Part shown: positions 44,875-54,327 of the stretch, piece by piece
How the letters are laid out: every line of letters starts with the position of its first letter
How positions within the stretch are numbered: position 1 is the stretch's first letter
Assembly: GCA_037128595.1 (NCBI GenBank)
Contig: JBAXWB010000019.1
Coordinates: 1 to 64,000 of the forward strand
Direction of reading: 5' to 3'
DNA: 64,000 bases
Source: a bacterium
Lineage (GTDB): Bacteria > Verrucomicrobiota > Kiritimatiellia > CAIKKV01 > CAITUY01
The notes under the pieces: model-generated
Databases searched by the model: none
What the model was told of the DNA's origin: nothing
The model's input: the letters and a program-made list of their open reading frames with translations, nothing else
Made by a program: the position numbers and the translations under genes

Positions 44875-47670
44875 ATGAACCAACTAATTGAGGCACAATA
44901 CGTCTGGCATGATGACGCGGGGCGCGGGCGGAATCTTCACGCCTGTTTCCGCCTGACCTTCATCCTTGATGCGGCCGTCGTATCGGCACGGCTCAATCTC
45001 TTTGCCGACACGACGTACCAACTTTTTGTAAACGGCCAGTTCGTTGAGTTTGGACCGATCCGGTTTGATCCGCGGTTCCCGATGTTCGACACGGTGGATA
45101 TCGCACACTGGTTACGTGTCGGAAGAAATGTCATCGCCGTATCAGTCAACTCCTTCCAGCACAAGACCCTCAAGTCCATCACCCACCAGGCGGGATTTAT
45201 CACCTGGGGTGAGGTGAGGACATCCGATGACGCCACAGTTTCCCTGGCAACGCCGGGCGCGTGGCGTGGCGTTCCCGACCTTTCGCTGGCGCGCTACACC
45301 GGCAAGTTCAGCTTCGCCCTCAACGCTGCGGAGTTGTTTGACCAGGCTGGCGAGGAACCCGGATGGCGGGAAGCGGATTTTGCCGACGGCCATTGGCCGC
45401 AGGCAGTGTCGCTGGCCAATCAGGCAGCGTGGGGGCCGCTCGAGCCGCGATCAATCCCCTTCCTGTCCAAAGCGTCGATTCCGTTCGAGCGCGTGACGCA
45501 GGCCCTTCCCCTGGCTATCGATGAGGATTGGTATTCGTTCGCAGTGCCGTTTCCCGCGTTTTACGAGGCGGACAAGAAGACCTTCAGTAGTCTCGTGGCG
45601 TTCGCGACCTGGATCCACTCGCCCGAAGACCAGGAAATCATAGCCGGCGTGTTCTGGGGCGAGTACTGGCTCAATGGCAAACGGATTCCCGACGGTGTCC
45701 TGTGCACTTTCCGCAACCAGCGCATCAACCAAAGCTGGCGTCTGCGGAAAGGCTGGAACTATTTCTTCGGAACCGTGCAGGCATATCAGAATATTGTCGA
45801 ACAATATTTCGCCTTGCCGCGCGGCAAAGGTCTTTTCGTCTCCGCCGATAAGGACCTCACCGGTACGCGCCGTTTTAAACATACACGTATCCTGATGGCA
45901 GCAGAACACGCGGAACATCTCACATCGAAACCCGTCCCCTTCGTTCCGGACGACGCGCTTGAAGAGATCGGGGGATGGATCTACGTGGACGTTTCGGAAT
46001 GCGCGCAGAGCCCGAGCCGCGAACTGGGATGGGACAGTTACAGCGAACCGGTCGAGACGCTCACGCCTGAGACGCTCCAGGGCCACATCTTCCGTCACAC
46101 CGATTACCCGGAAGGCTTCTCGCTAGTGCTGGACGCCGGACAAACCCGTCTTGTCCTGCCACGGCTGGTACTCGACGGCGTCGAAGGCGCGACGATCGAT
46201 CTCGGCTATACCGAACATCTTCGCGGTGATGGCGTACATATCCAGACGCAGCACCATTCACCCTGTTCCGACCGGATCCTGTGTTCGCGTGACAACCTCG
46301 ACTGGATGCCCCGCCACCCGCGCGGTTTCCGCTATCTCATGCTCACCGTAAGAAATACGCGTGCCGATGTGACCTTGAGAAAGTTGTCGCTGCGCTCCGC
46401 CATGTATCCGGTCCAGGAGCGTGGCCGCTTTACCTGTTCTGACCCGCTGTTGACGGCAATCTGGGAGATGGGCCGGCGCACCCAGGCCGTCACCATGGAA
46501 GACGCCTACGTGGACTGCGTTGGCCGTGAACGCGGCATGTACGGCCGGGATACGATCATCCAGTACCATGTTAACCTGGCAACCTTTGGCGATCAGACTC
46601 TGATGGAACGTTGCCTGCAACTCTTCGGGCAGTCACCAGACGCCAGCGGAAAATTCCGGGCGGTCTACCCGAACACCGGTGACTACACCATCGCCGACTT
46701 CGCCCTGAACATGGTCGACGGGTACTGGAACTACTATGCGCACAGCGGCGACCTGGAACGGATCCGTCAGGACTGGGCGGCCATCCTCGTGAACCTGCAC
46801 TGGTTCCATGAACTCTCCGACGAGAGGAAGGATTATTTACTGGATGCCGACTGGCCCGCGAACCGGCGGATTGCGGCGGAGTACGGCGGCTACCATGGCG
46901 ACAGCGGCGCCACGGGATACATGTCGAAAAAGGGACCAACCTGCCTCTTTTCATGCTTCTATCTATCGGCACTCCAGGCGGCCTCGCGGCTGGCCAAGGC
47001 GTTGGGCGGCGAAGCGCTGACAGAAAAGCGGCGACTCGACCGGAGATCCGCGCGACTCGCGGCATCCATCCAGGTCGCGTTCTGGGACGAAGGCCGGGGA
47101 TGCTTTGCGGATGACCTGGCGCACACGACCGTCTCGGCGCATGCGAGTCTGCTGGCGGTGTGCACCGGCGTTGCCAAAAGACGGCAAGTACCACGGATTC
47201 GGCAGCATGTATCATTCGAATTGCGTTCAATCTTCCGTAACGGCTTTGACCCGAGCGGAGGGACGTTAACCAGCCCGAGTTTCGCCTTCTCCCTGTTTGA
47301 CGGCCTGTACCATCTCGGACTCCACGAGACCGCCGAGAGCATGATGCGGCAGGGCTGGGGATGGATGCTGGCGCAAGGGCTCAAGACTTGTGTCGAGCAT
47401 TTCTCGCTCGCCGACAGTCTCTGCCATGCCTGGTCGGCTTCGCCAACCTACTACCTTTCCAAGAATGTGCTGGGCGTCCACTTTCCGGAGGCGCCGAACC
47501 TCGACGTCGTGGAGATCCGGATCAGGACCCATGGCGTCACCTGGGCCGAGGGCGCTTTCCCGCATCCGCGGGGCGCCATTGAAGTGAAGTGGCGCAGGGA
47601 AGGCGGCCGATGCATCATCGAAACCAAAGTGCCTGAAGGCGTGTGCGTAACAAAACAGGGTGAGTCATGA
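44875..47670 (+). CDS. GH78-like alpha-L-rhamnosidase
   Basis: A 931-aa protein with two N-terminal beta-sandwich domains (LFADTTYQLFVNGQFVEFGP, then FWGEYWLNGKRIPDG) and an (alpha/alpha)6 catalytic domain (about 535-850). The family motif appears as DAYVDCVGRERGMYGRD, matching the DCPxRDERxGWxGD block of GH78 with the catalytic acid at RE. Later features are VDGYWNYYAHSGD and CHAWSASPTYYLSKNVLGV, the last typical of the domain end. No signal peptide. It starts one base after the GH38 stop and overlaps the next gene by ATGA. Rhamnoside specificity is inferred from the family. Confidence 0.88.
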   Translation: MNQLIEAQYVWHDDAGRGRNLHACFRLTFILDAAVVSARLNLFADTTYQLFVNGQFVEFGPIRFDPRFPMFDTVDIAHWLRVGRNVIAVSVNSFQHKTLKSITHQAGFITWGEVRTSDDATVSLATPGAWRGVPDLSLARYTGKFSFALNAAELFDQAGEEPGWREADFADGHWPQAVSLANQAAWGPLEPRSIPFLSKASIPFERVTQALPLAIDEDWYSFAVPFPAFYEADKKTFSSLVAFATWIHSPEDQEIIAGVFWGEYWLNGKRIPDGVLCTFRNQRINQSWRLRKGWNYFFGTVQAYQNIVEQYFALPRGKGLFVSADKDLTGTRRFKHTRILMAAEHAEHLTSKPVPFVPDDALEEIGGWIYVDVSECAQSPSRELGWDSYSEPVETLTPETLQGHIFRHTDYPEGFSLVLDAGQTRLVLPRLVLDGVEGATIDLGYTEHLRGDGVHIQTQHHSPCSDRILCSRDNLDWMPRHPRGFRYLMLTVRNTRADVTLRKLSLRSAMYPVQERGRFTCSDPLLTAIWEMGRRTQAVTMEDAYVDCVGRERGMYGRDTIIQYHVNLATFGDQTLMERCLQLFGQSPDASGKFRAVYPNTGDYTIADFALNMVDGYWNYYAHSGDLERIRQDWAAILVNLHWFHELSDERKDYLLDADWPANRRIAAEYGGYHGDSGATGYMSKKGPTCLFSCFYLSALQAASRLAKALGGEALTEKRRLDRRSARLAASIQVAFWDEGRGCFADDLAHTTVSAHASLLAVCTGVAKRRQVPRIRQHVSFELRSIFRNGFDPSGGTLTSPSFAFSLFDGLYHLGLHETAESMMRQGWGWMLAQGLKTCVEHFSLADSLCHAWSASPTYYLSKNVLGVHFPEAPNLDVVEIRIRTHGVTWAEGAFPHPRGAIEVKWRREGGRCIIETKVPEGVCVTKQGES

Positions 47671-49313
47671 GATCATTCAAAGCGCCACCCCGTTTTCTGA
47701 TCCGCGATGGGGACCGTGTTGTTTTCTGGGGCGATTCCATTACGGACAACAGTTATTGGTGCCGCACGGTGGAAACCTATGTGCGCTGCCGGTATCCGGA
47801 TTACCACGTTGATTTCATCAATCTCGGCCTGGGTGGCGACACGGCCCAGGCGGGAAAGATCCGCATCCAGCGTGACCTTCCAGCCACCCGGCCTACCCTG
47901 GTCTTGATCAACCTGGGGATGAATGACGCCGGCTTCGCCCCTTATCGTCAAGCCTCCTGCGACGTCTACATCCGGAGCCTGCGCGATATGCTGCACTTCA
48001 TCCGACGCCGCACCAGGGCGCGAGTGGTGTTCATCTCCCCCATTCCCTATGAGTGCGGTGCGGCCCGGGATTCCACCGGTCGGAAACGGAGCATCTGGTA
48101 TCCGCAGACTCTGCGTCGATTCTCCCGGGCGATGGCTGTCTTTGCCAAAGCATCCCGTTGCACCTTCATCGACCTGAATCGGCTGTATCAGAAGGAACTG
48201 AACCGGTACCAAGTAGCTGACCCGCAATTAACGCTCTCTCATGACGGCATCCATCCCGGTGCGGATGGCAACGCACTCATCGCCGCCCTGCTGCTTCAGG
48301 CCATGGGCGCCGAAGGCGACCTCCTGCACCTCCAAATTGACCTTACAAAGCGCACCGCGGAGGCGACCCATCAGCGCATCACGTCGCTGACCCGGATCCC
48401 AAAAGGTATCCGCTTCACGCGCCAACCTCAGGCCTTCCCGTTCCAGTTCAGCGGCCGCGACGTCATCCGCCTCGACCTGAAACCGTGGCAGGCCCGTCTC
48501 AATCAGAACACTCTCCGTGTAACCGGACTGCCGACCCCGTACCTGCTGCTGTTGGTAAACGGCCGCGTTCGGGCAACTTTCACCAGAGCCCAGGCACAGC
48601 GGGGTGTTTCGTTGACCAACCTGGGTCTACCGGAGGAAGCTGTCGGCACACTGGTGGGCGACATCGTGGAAGAGGTCCATCGCCAGCGTTATAGACTGTG
48701 GCGCCAGATGCCGCCGCGCAGTTCCGGCGACCATCCGGAAACCGACTATCTGCGCGAACAGTCAGACTCGCAGGTCAGGTACTTGAACAGCCGCGGCATC
48801 CACTGCCAACCCTATCAGGTGGAACTGGTCGCCAGCAAAACTGCCGATCTGTATGCCACTGCACCCTTCCCAGTGCTCCCGCCCTTCCCTTGTCATGGGG
48901 CCGAGGTGCAGATCCTGTTCGAGATCGACACCTCGGCCTGGACCGGGATTATCTCCCCGCGCACCGGCCAGAAACTGAAGTTCCACGCCCCACTGCGCAT
49001 CAAGGGCGATTTCAACAACTGGGTGGCCACGCCGATGAAGCCGCCAGCCAGCGGCAGCGACGGGATCTGGACGCTCCGAACCAACGTCCGAATCAAGGAT
49101 TCTCTGAGTTCCTTTGCATTCGAGGATGCCAGCCCTGAGCGCGGCGCGCACGAAAGCGAACTCATGGAGATCATCAAGTTCGGGTTGCACGATCTGGTTG
49201 GCCCTTCGGCGAGCGCTGCTTTCGCCTTTGTGCCGGACCGACATCGCCACCTTTGCATCACCACAGCCCATGTCAAGGAGGCCATACGCCTGAGCCGCAT
49301 CAAGAAACCATGA
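47667..49313 (+). CDS. SGNH/GDSL esterase with C-terminal beta-domain
   Basis: A 548-aa protein. The first 225 residues are an SGNH hydrolase: block I VVFWGDSITD with Ser24, block II GLGGDTA, block III NLGMND and block V HDGIHPG with Asp/His near 193-196. The remaining 320 residues contain a beta-rich region (about 420-540, LRIKGDFNNWVATPM) resembling an early-set/CBM48-like fold. An esterase with such a tail is unusual. ATGA overlaps exist at both ends (GH78 upstream, GH36 downstream), so it is tightly embedded in the operon. It probably removes acyl groups from sugar oligomers inside the cell. Confidence 0.87.
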   Translation: MRSFKAPPRFLIRDGDRVVFWGDSITDNSYWCRTVETYVRCRYPDYHVDFINLGLGGDTAQAGKIRIQRDLPATRPTLVLINLGMNDAGFAPYRQASCDVYIRSLRDMLHFIRRRTRARVVFISPIPYECGAARDSTGRKRSIWYPQTLRRFSRAMAVFAKASRCTFIDLNRLYQKELNRYQVADPQLTLSHDGIHPGADGNALIAALLLQAMGAEGDLLHLQIDLTKRTAEATHQRITSLTRIPKGIRFTRQPQAFPFQFSGRDVIRLDLKPWQARLNQNTLRVTGLPTPYLLLLVNGRVRATFTRAQAQRGVSLTNLGLPEEAVGTLVGDIVEEVHRQRYRLWRQMPPRSSGDHPETDYLREQSDSQVRYLNSRGIHCQPYQVELVASKTADLYATAPFPVLPPFPCHGAEVQILFEIDTSAWTGIISPRTGQKLKFHAPLRIKGDFNNWVATPMKPPASGSDGIWTLRTNVRIKDSLSSFAFEDASPERGAHESELMEIIKFGLHDLVGPSASAAFAFVPDRHRHLCITTAHVKEAIRLSRIKKP

Positions 49314-51328
49314 AACAAAAACAGAAGGTAAAGTATATAAACATGATAAGCACTATGCCGTTCTCCAAACAGGACGCTACTTGGATACTTAATGATGATG
49401 GCTCGTTCGGATACACTTCCGGAAGTATTGCCTTGCTGGATTGCCGTCCGGCATTCAACGGCCACCCGGTTTCCGCGAAATCGGTCGACGTAATACAGCT
49501 GACGGGCGGTGGTGAGATTATTTATCATCTCAAAAACGGGCGTATCAGACTGATTTTTTCCACCAATGCCGATTCGCTGGTCCTGCGCTCCTTTCTGGAT
49601 ATGCCCGTGGCGCCGCACTGGTTCCAACCCATCGCCTACGCCAGGGTTCAGGGCGCCGATAGATATTTCAAGCAGGGGATCGGCTTCGCCGGCCCGAGCG
49701 GAATCATTCCGGTTCCCCAGACGCCAAAAAAACGCGAGTCACCTCAGCTCAACGAGGCCTGGGCCGCAGACAGTTATCTCGTCTCGGGCTTCCTTACCCC
49801 GTCCGAACAGGCGCTGGCGATCGGTGCCTGCCGGCATGACCGCTTCCTGCAGCGCAGCAGTTACCGCAACCGCCCGTACCGCTACAATCTGATCGACCGC
49901 CACCTGGAGTCGGATGATCTCCTGTTCGAAGCCGGCTTCGCTACCGAGGAGTTGCCTCTGGCGGAACCGCTGGCGCTGCCCGATCTGCATTTCGTCGCCG
50001 GGATCGAGCCGTTCAGCACCTACCGTCACTTCGCGGAGAACGTTGCGCAGGAGAACCAGGTTAGATTCAACAACCAGCCGCACTATCAGGTCTGCACCTT
50101 CTGGGAATGGATGACCGAATATACCCAGGAGCGGCTGAACGATCTCGTCGCCGGCTGGAAGGCGGCCAAACCCGCCATCCCGATCGAGACCATCCAGGTC
50201 GATGGCGGCTTCTGCACCTATGGCGACTGGCTGCAGGCCAACCACCGTTTCCCGCAGGGCATCCAGCACATGGCCGACACCATCCTCCATGCAAGATGCA
50301 AGGCAGGCATCTGGATCGGCCCCTTCATCGTTGCCACCACCAGCCAGACGGCCAAGGATCATCCGGAATGGCTGCTGCGAAATCTGGACGGCACAATCCA
50401 CGTCGCGGGCAAGCTCGACGAGTACGAATGCTACATCCTGGATACCACGCACCCCGAGGCCTTTGCGTACCTGCGTCAGGTTTTCCGCACCTACCGGAAG
50501 ATGGGGTTCAGTTACTACAAGACCGACTTCATGGAATGGGGACTGCGCGACCGGACGCGCTTCCTGCGTCATGATAACCGCACGACCTCGGTTGAGCACA
50601 TGACTGAGGTTATCCGCATGATCCGCGAGGAGATCGGCCCGGACAGTTTTTGGGTCGCCTGCATCGCCGTCTATCCGCAGTTCATTGGCTACGCGGACGC
50701 GGTACGTATCTCCAACGATGTGCCGGCAAACTGGCGGGAAGGCAGCCATGGCAACCTCATCCAGGAGGCGTTCACCATGCACTACCTGCAGCAGGTGCTC
50801 TGGCAGAACGACCCCGACTGCCTCTTCCTGCGCGATGTCGACTCCGGCCTGAATTCCAAGCTCACCCGCGACGAGACTTACCTGCTCGCCTACTGGAACG
50901 CCATGATCGGCGGATTCATCACCGCCAGCGACCGATTCCATAAAATCACCCCGGAATACCTCAAACTCTGGCGCTTCCTGCAACCGGGAAAACAGCAGAT
51001 GAGTTGCCGTTTCCCGTACTGGTCCGGCAACAAGAAGCTGAAAGTGGCTGTGCGCGACTACGCCGATGGTACGGCCGCCGTGCTGATCATCAACCCCACA
51101 ACCGAAACGATCCGCGAAGAGTACCAGGTCAAGGAACTCCTGGGCGAGGAAGACGCCTGGCTGTTCCTCTGGCAACCCGGCGCAAGCACGCCCCTCGGCC
51201 AGCAGACCAAGATCACGGCCGAATTGGCCGCGCATCAACCGTTCCTGCTCTACGCCAACCCGAAAAACCAGCCACCCGCACCGGAACTTACCCTGTTTGG
51301 AGAAACGGTGGAGGGGCTATTACCATGA
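49310..51328 (+). CDS. GH36-like alpha-galactosidase
   Basis: A 672-aa protein from ATG 49310, which overlaps the previous stop (ATGA). The N-terminal beta-supersandwich is followed by a TIM barrel: IETIQVDGGFCTYGDW, then AGIWIGPF, nucleophile Asp near 405 in YYKTDFMEWG, and acid/base Asp near 470 in RISNDV. A C-terminal beta-domain ends in VLIINP and LLYANP. The layout is that of GH36/clan GH-D. Alpha-galactosidase is the commonest activity; alpha-N-acetylgalactosaminidase is possible. No signal peptide. A 24-codon ORF overlaps its stop. Confidence 0.88.
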   Translation: MKQKQKVKYINMISTMPFSKQDATWILNDDGSFGYTSGSIALLDCRPAFNGHPVSAKSVDVIQLTGGGEIIYHLKNGRIRLIFSTNADSLVLRSFLDMPVAPHWFQPIAYARVQGADRYFKQGIGFAGPSGIIPVPQTPKKRESPQLNEAWAADSYLVSGFLTPSEQALAIGACRHDRFLQRSSYRNRPYRYNLIDRHLESDDLLFEAGFATEELPLAEPLALPDLHFVAGIEPFSTYRHFAENVAQENQVRFNNQPHYQVCTFWEWMTEYTQERLNDLVAGWKAAKPAIPIETIQVDGGFCTYGDWLQANHRFPQGIQHMADTILHARCKAGIWIGPFIVATTSQTAKDHPEWLLRNLDGTIHVAGKLDEYECYILDTTHPEAFAYLRQVFRTYRKMGFSYYKTDFMEWGLRDRTRFLRHDNRTTSVEHMTEVIRMIREEIGPDSFWVACIAVYPQFIGYADAVRISNDVPANWREGSHGNLIQEAFTMHYLQQVLWQNDPDCLFLRDVDSGLNSKLTRDETYLLAYWNAMIGGFITASDRFHKITPEYLKLWRFLQPGKQQMSCRFPYWSGNKKLKVAVRDYADGTAAVLIINPTTETIREEYQVKELLGEEDAWLFLWQPGASTPLGQQTKITAELAAHQPFLLYANPKNQPPAPELTLFGETVEGLLP

Positions 51329-51399
51329 CCCCCGAACCCTGGATGCAGTTACCCCACAACTTTAACCTCATCAATCACATCAGCATGTCAATCGGTTGA
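51325..51399 (+). pseudogene. 24-codon ORF coupled to GH36 stop, likely gene stub
   Basis: ATG overlaps the GH36 stop (ATGA), and the frame reads MTPEPWMQLPHNFNL then INHISMSIG before TGA. Genes in this operon are joined by such overlaps, so this looks like the 5' end of a former coupled gene whose body was lost. The TGA is part of a promoter -35 box. A true short peptide is possible but less likely. Confidence 0.4.
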
Positions 51400-51424
51400 C
51401 TCTAACGCCTTATGCGTTTAATAT
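51396..51424 (+). promoter_or_regulatory. Strong sigma-70-type promoter with AACGC/GCGTT inverted repeat in the spacer
   Basis: TTGACT (51396-51401), 17-bp spacer and TAATAT (51419-51424). The spacer contains the inverted repeat AACGC-CTTAT-GCGTT (51404-51418), placed as a repressor operator would be. Transcription should begin near 51431, 17 bp before ATG 51448. Confidence 0.6.
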
Positions 51425-51447
51425 TAGTTGATAAAAAAGGCCTATTC

Positions 51448-53112
51448 ATGAAACCAAAGTGTCAGGTGCTGGGGACTTCGTATTGCATTCCGAACGGCGT
51501 CTTCTGGAAAGGGCTCGACGGCAGCACCGTGCTCTGCCCGCGCGGCGGCTTCTCCAACGGCACCAGGCATCCGCTGCCACCCTCCACCACCGAACCACGC
51601 GGCTTTGAGCAACTGCGCACCACGCTGGATCCTGTGAACCTGGACATCATCCGCGACCGGCTTGATTTCACCACGCTGATCGTGGGCGCCGAGGAGCGGC
51701 TGCCGAATCCGGATACGCCGCGCTTCATTGATGAGATGCGCAAGCGCAACCCCTGGGCCGAGTTCCGCTTCGGCCTGCTGAGAGAAATGCCGGACCACTT
51801 CCGGGATCTGGACCGGTTGCTCGATCAGCCGCCCGCCGACCGCGTCTCCACCAACCTGGAGGGGAACCCTACCTCGAGCGGCGTGCTGGTCACCCGCATC
51901 CTCCTGAAACAGCTCAACCGCCGGGCGGAAAACCGCCTGGTCTCCGCCGAAAAACTGGCGGTTGCGGGCTATGTCAAAACCGGCTCCTACGGACAAAATC
52001 TACTGCTGGACGCGTGGCGCAAGTTCATCTTCACCCAGTTTCACGACTCAGTGACCGCCACCCACCTTGACCCGTGCTTCGACGAACTGATGGATGCGCA
52101 CACGGATCTGGCGCGGCAGACAGAAACCATCATTCAGCAGGCGGCTGAACAATTGCAGGGGCGCAAATTGCGCATGCATCAACCGGCAGGCACAGAGACG
52201 CTCAGCATTTTCAATCCGCACTCCTTTGCCTGCACTGAGCGCGTGTCGCTGCCTGTTCCTGCGGGTGCACGCACGGTCGTGGTCACGGATACTACCGGCC
52301 ACACACTGCCGCTGGCCGAGATTCGCGACGGTCAGGCGGAACTGGTGCTGAAAGATCTGCCACCCCTGTCGGCCGTGACGCTGCGCGTGCGCGGCGTTGC
52401 TAAGCCTTCCAAGCCACCGCGAAAATCGCACCAATCACAAATTGAAAATGAATTCTACCATTTACGCTGCGACGATCATGGTGTGGTGAGCGTGTGGGAG
52501 TTCTGGGATGGTTTCCGCTACGAGGTGCATCGACTCTGGGGCGTCGCCGTCCTAAATGTCGGCACCCCCTCCTACCGCATCGAGGATGGCACCATTCTGG
52601 TTTCGGTCCTGCGCAGCCCGACGCTACGCTCACACATGCAGGGCGTCGCCTTTGGCCCGGATGGCACGGATCACTACACCCTGGATGTCTGTCAGGGGAT
52701 GCTGGACAAGGGCGAGCATGAGTTCGTGCATGCACTGACCTCGTTCGATGGGCACTTTGCCGACAGCCCGATGCCGCGCATGAGCATGGCCATGAATGCA
52801 CCGCCGCTGGTGATCCCCGGCAAACTCGCGCGGCTGGATCTGCCACAACTCGAGGCCTGCGGCTCCGTGATCGCAGCCGTGAAAAAGGCCGAGCAAGGCG
52901 CAGGGTTGGTGGTGCGGTTGCAGGAACAGCGCGGCCAGAGCGAGGAAGTGAGCCTCTCGCTGCCGCGAGGGTTCCGGCATGCCATTCTGGTCAACCTCCT
53001 CGAACGCCAACCCAAACGTCTGGCCGTGCGCCAGGGACAGGTCCGGGTGACCTTGCGTCCTTTCCAGATCGCCACCGTCTTGATGACCAGAACAGGAGAT
53101 GTAGAGCGATGA
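51448..53112 (+). pseudogene. GH38 alpha-mannosidase lacking the N-terminal catalytic half
   Basis: 554 codons that align in kind with GH38 from the middle onward: NGVFWKGLDGSTVL (after the nucleophile region), a STNLEGNPTSSGVL block, KFIFTQFHDSVTATH (late zinc His motif) and IFNPHSFACTE (start of the beta-domains). The N-terminal about 250 residues with HxDxxW and the PD(S/M)FG nucleophile are absent, and no such sequence lies upstream. Catalysis in the GH38 manner is therefore impossible. The remaining frame is intact over 1.6 kb and has its own promoter, so a recent truncation or a domesticated non-catalytic protein are both possible. An ATG overlapping its stop opens the next stub. Confidence 0.72.
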
Positions 53113-53222
53113 CATCCATGACCCCTCGTGAACGTGTATGGGCTGCTGTCCGCCGCACCGACTCGGACCGCACACTGTACCTGCGAGGGAAGGCCATCGC
53201 AGCGGCCCGGGGAGCATGTTGA
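53109..53222 (+). pseudogene. 5' stub of a uroporphyrinogen-decarboxylase-like gene
   Basis: 37 codons opening MTSMTPRERVWAAVRRTDSD. The MTPRERVWAAVRR pattern is the typical N-terminus of URO-D/methyltransferase (MtaA/CmuA) family proteins of about 340 residues. Homology ends after about 22 codons and the frame stops at 53222. The body has been deleted. Its ATG overlaps the stop of the truncated GH38, and its TGA overlaps the ATG of the next gene (TGATG). Confidence 0.6.
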
Positions 53223-54310
53223 TGTATTATATCTTGCTATCCTGCATCCTCCTGCTGAATGGCACAATCGCATGCGGCGAGACAGACATCTCCCGACCTG
53301 CGGTGGGCGCCATTCGCTGGGATGCCTGGACCGGCGGGAACGTGACCCGACAGGTCGAGCAAACCCTTGGACCTCTGAAATATCATGATCGCCTCCCCTG
53401 GTTTACAGAGGTGATCAACGATGCAACCGTGAAGATCGACGGCAGCAAACCCGACGTAATGGACCAGGAAATCAAGTTTGCCGTTGCCGCCGGATTGGAC
53501 TACTGGGCCTTTCTCGTCTACCCGGAGGCCAGTTCCATGAGTGTCGCCCTGCAACAGTATCTACACAGTCCCAAGCGCAATCAGATCCACTTTTGCCTGA
53601 TCCTGCACAATTCGCTCAACGTCCCCACCAACCAGTGGCCCGCAGAGTTGAGTCGCACCCTCGCGCTGCTGCAGGAACCTGGCTACCAAACCGACCTGAA
53701 CGGACGCCCTCTGGTCTATGCCTATGCAGGCACGGGGCTCCGCTTTGACCGCTTCAACGAACTTCAAGCCGTTGCCAAAAAACAGGGAATCAACCCGTAT
53801 TGTGCCTACCTGGGGCACAACCCGGCACTGGATTTCCAAACCGTCTCGAATCGCGGATTTGATGCGGTCTCGGCCTATGCCAAAAGCAGTAGCGCCCCCC
53901 AATTCACGGACCTGGCCAAAACGGTGGAACAAAGCTATTGGCAGGAAGCCGTCCAGGCCAAAGTTCCCTGTATCCCACTCGTGACCACCGGATGGGATAA
54001 CCGTCCCCGCAAGGAACATCCTGTATCCTGGGAAAAAGAAGCGGGCTACTACAATCAGACGGTGTATCCATCCCGCGCAACGCCCGCAGAAATCGCCACC
54101 CACTTGAGCCATGCCGTATCTTTTGTAAAGGACTATCCGCGCATCTGCGCTGCCAACACCATCCTCATCTATGCATGGAACGAATATGATGAAGGGGGGT
54201 GGCTTGCCCCGACAAGAGGTTTGGATGGAAAACCCGATACCCACCGGATCGAGGCCACGCATAATATACTGAACCCGATCAAAGGAATGAATAACGCCAA
54301 GTCGTTCTGA
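53222..54310 (+). CDS. Secreted GH99/WbsX-like glycosidase
   Basis: About 362 aa from ATG 53222, chosen because GGGGAG lies 8 bp upstream and because the protein then starts with a signal sequence (YYILLSCILLLNGTIACG). It has the WbsX/GH99-like layout: GAIRWDAWTGG, then AGLDYWAFLVYP, then LVYAYAG, then PLVTTGWDNRPR, and the diagnostic AWNEYDEGGWLAPT near the C-terminus. GH99 enzymes are endo-alpha-mannosidases/mannanases, so an external mannan-cleaving role fits the neighbouring GH38 genes. The WbsX relationship is clearer than a proven GH99 activity. An upstream in-frame ATG at 53216 is an alternative start. Confidence 0.78.
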   Translation: MYYILLSCILLLNGTIACGETDISRPAVGAIRWDAWTGGNVTRQVEQTLGPLKYHDRLPWFTEVINDATVKIDGSKPDVMDQEIKFAVAAGLDYWAFLVYPEASSMSVALQQYLHSPKRNQIHFCLILHNSLNVPTNQWPAELSRTLALLQEPGYQTDLNGRPLVYAYAGTGLRFDRFNELQAVAKKQGINPYCAYLGHNPALDFQTVSNRGFDAVSAYAKSSSAPQFTDLAKTVEQSYWQEAVQAKVPCIPLVTTGWDNRPRKEHPVSWEKEAGYYNQTVYPSRATPAEIATHLSHAVSFVKDYPRICAANTILIYAWNEYDEGGWLAPTRGLDGKPDTHRIEATHNILNPIKGMNNAKSF

Positions 54311-54327
54311 ACGATGTGATTCAAATA

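Noticed and set aside
49739-51238. 499-aa antisense frame over the GH36 gene
   Set aside because: GC-driven shadow of a gene with visible catalytic Asp motifs.
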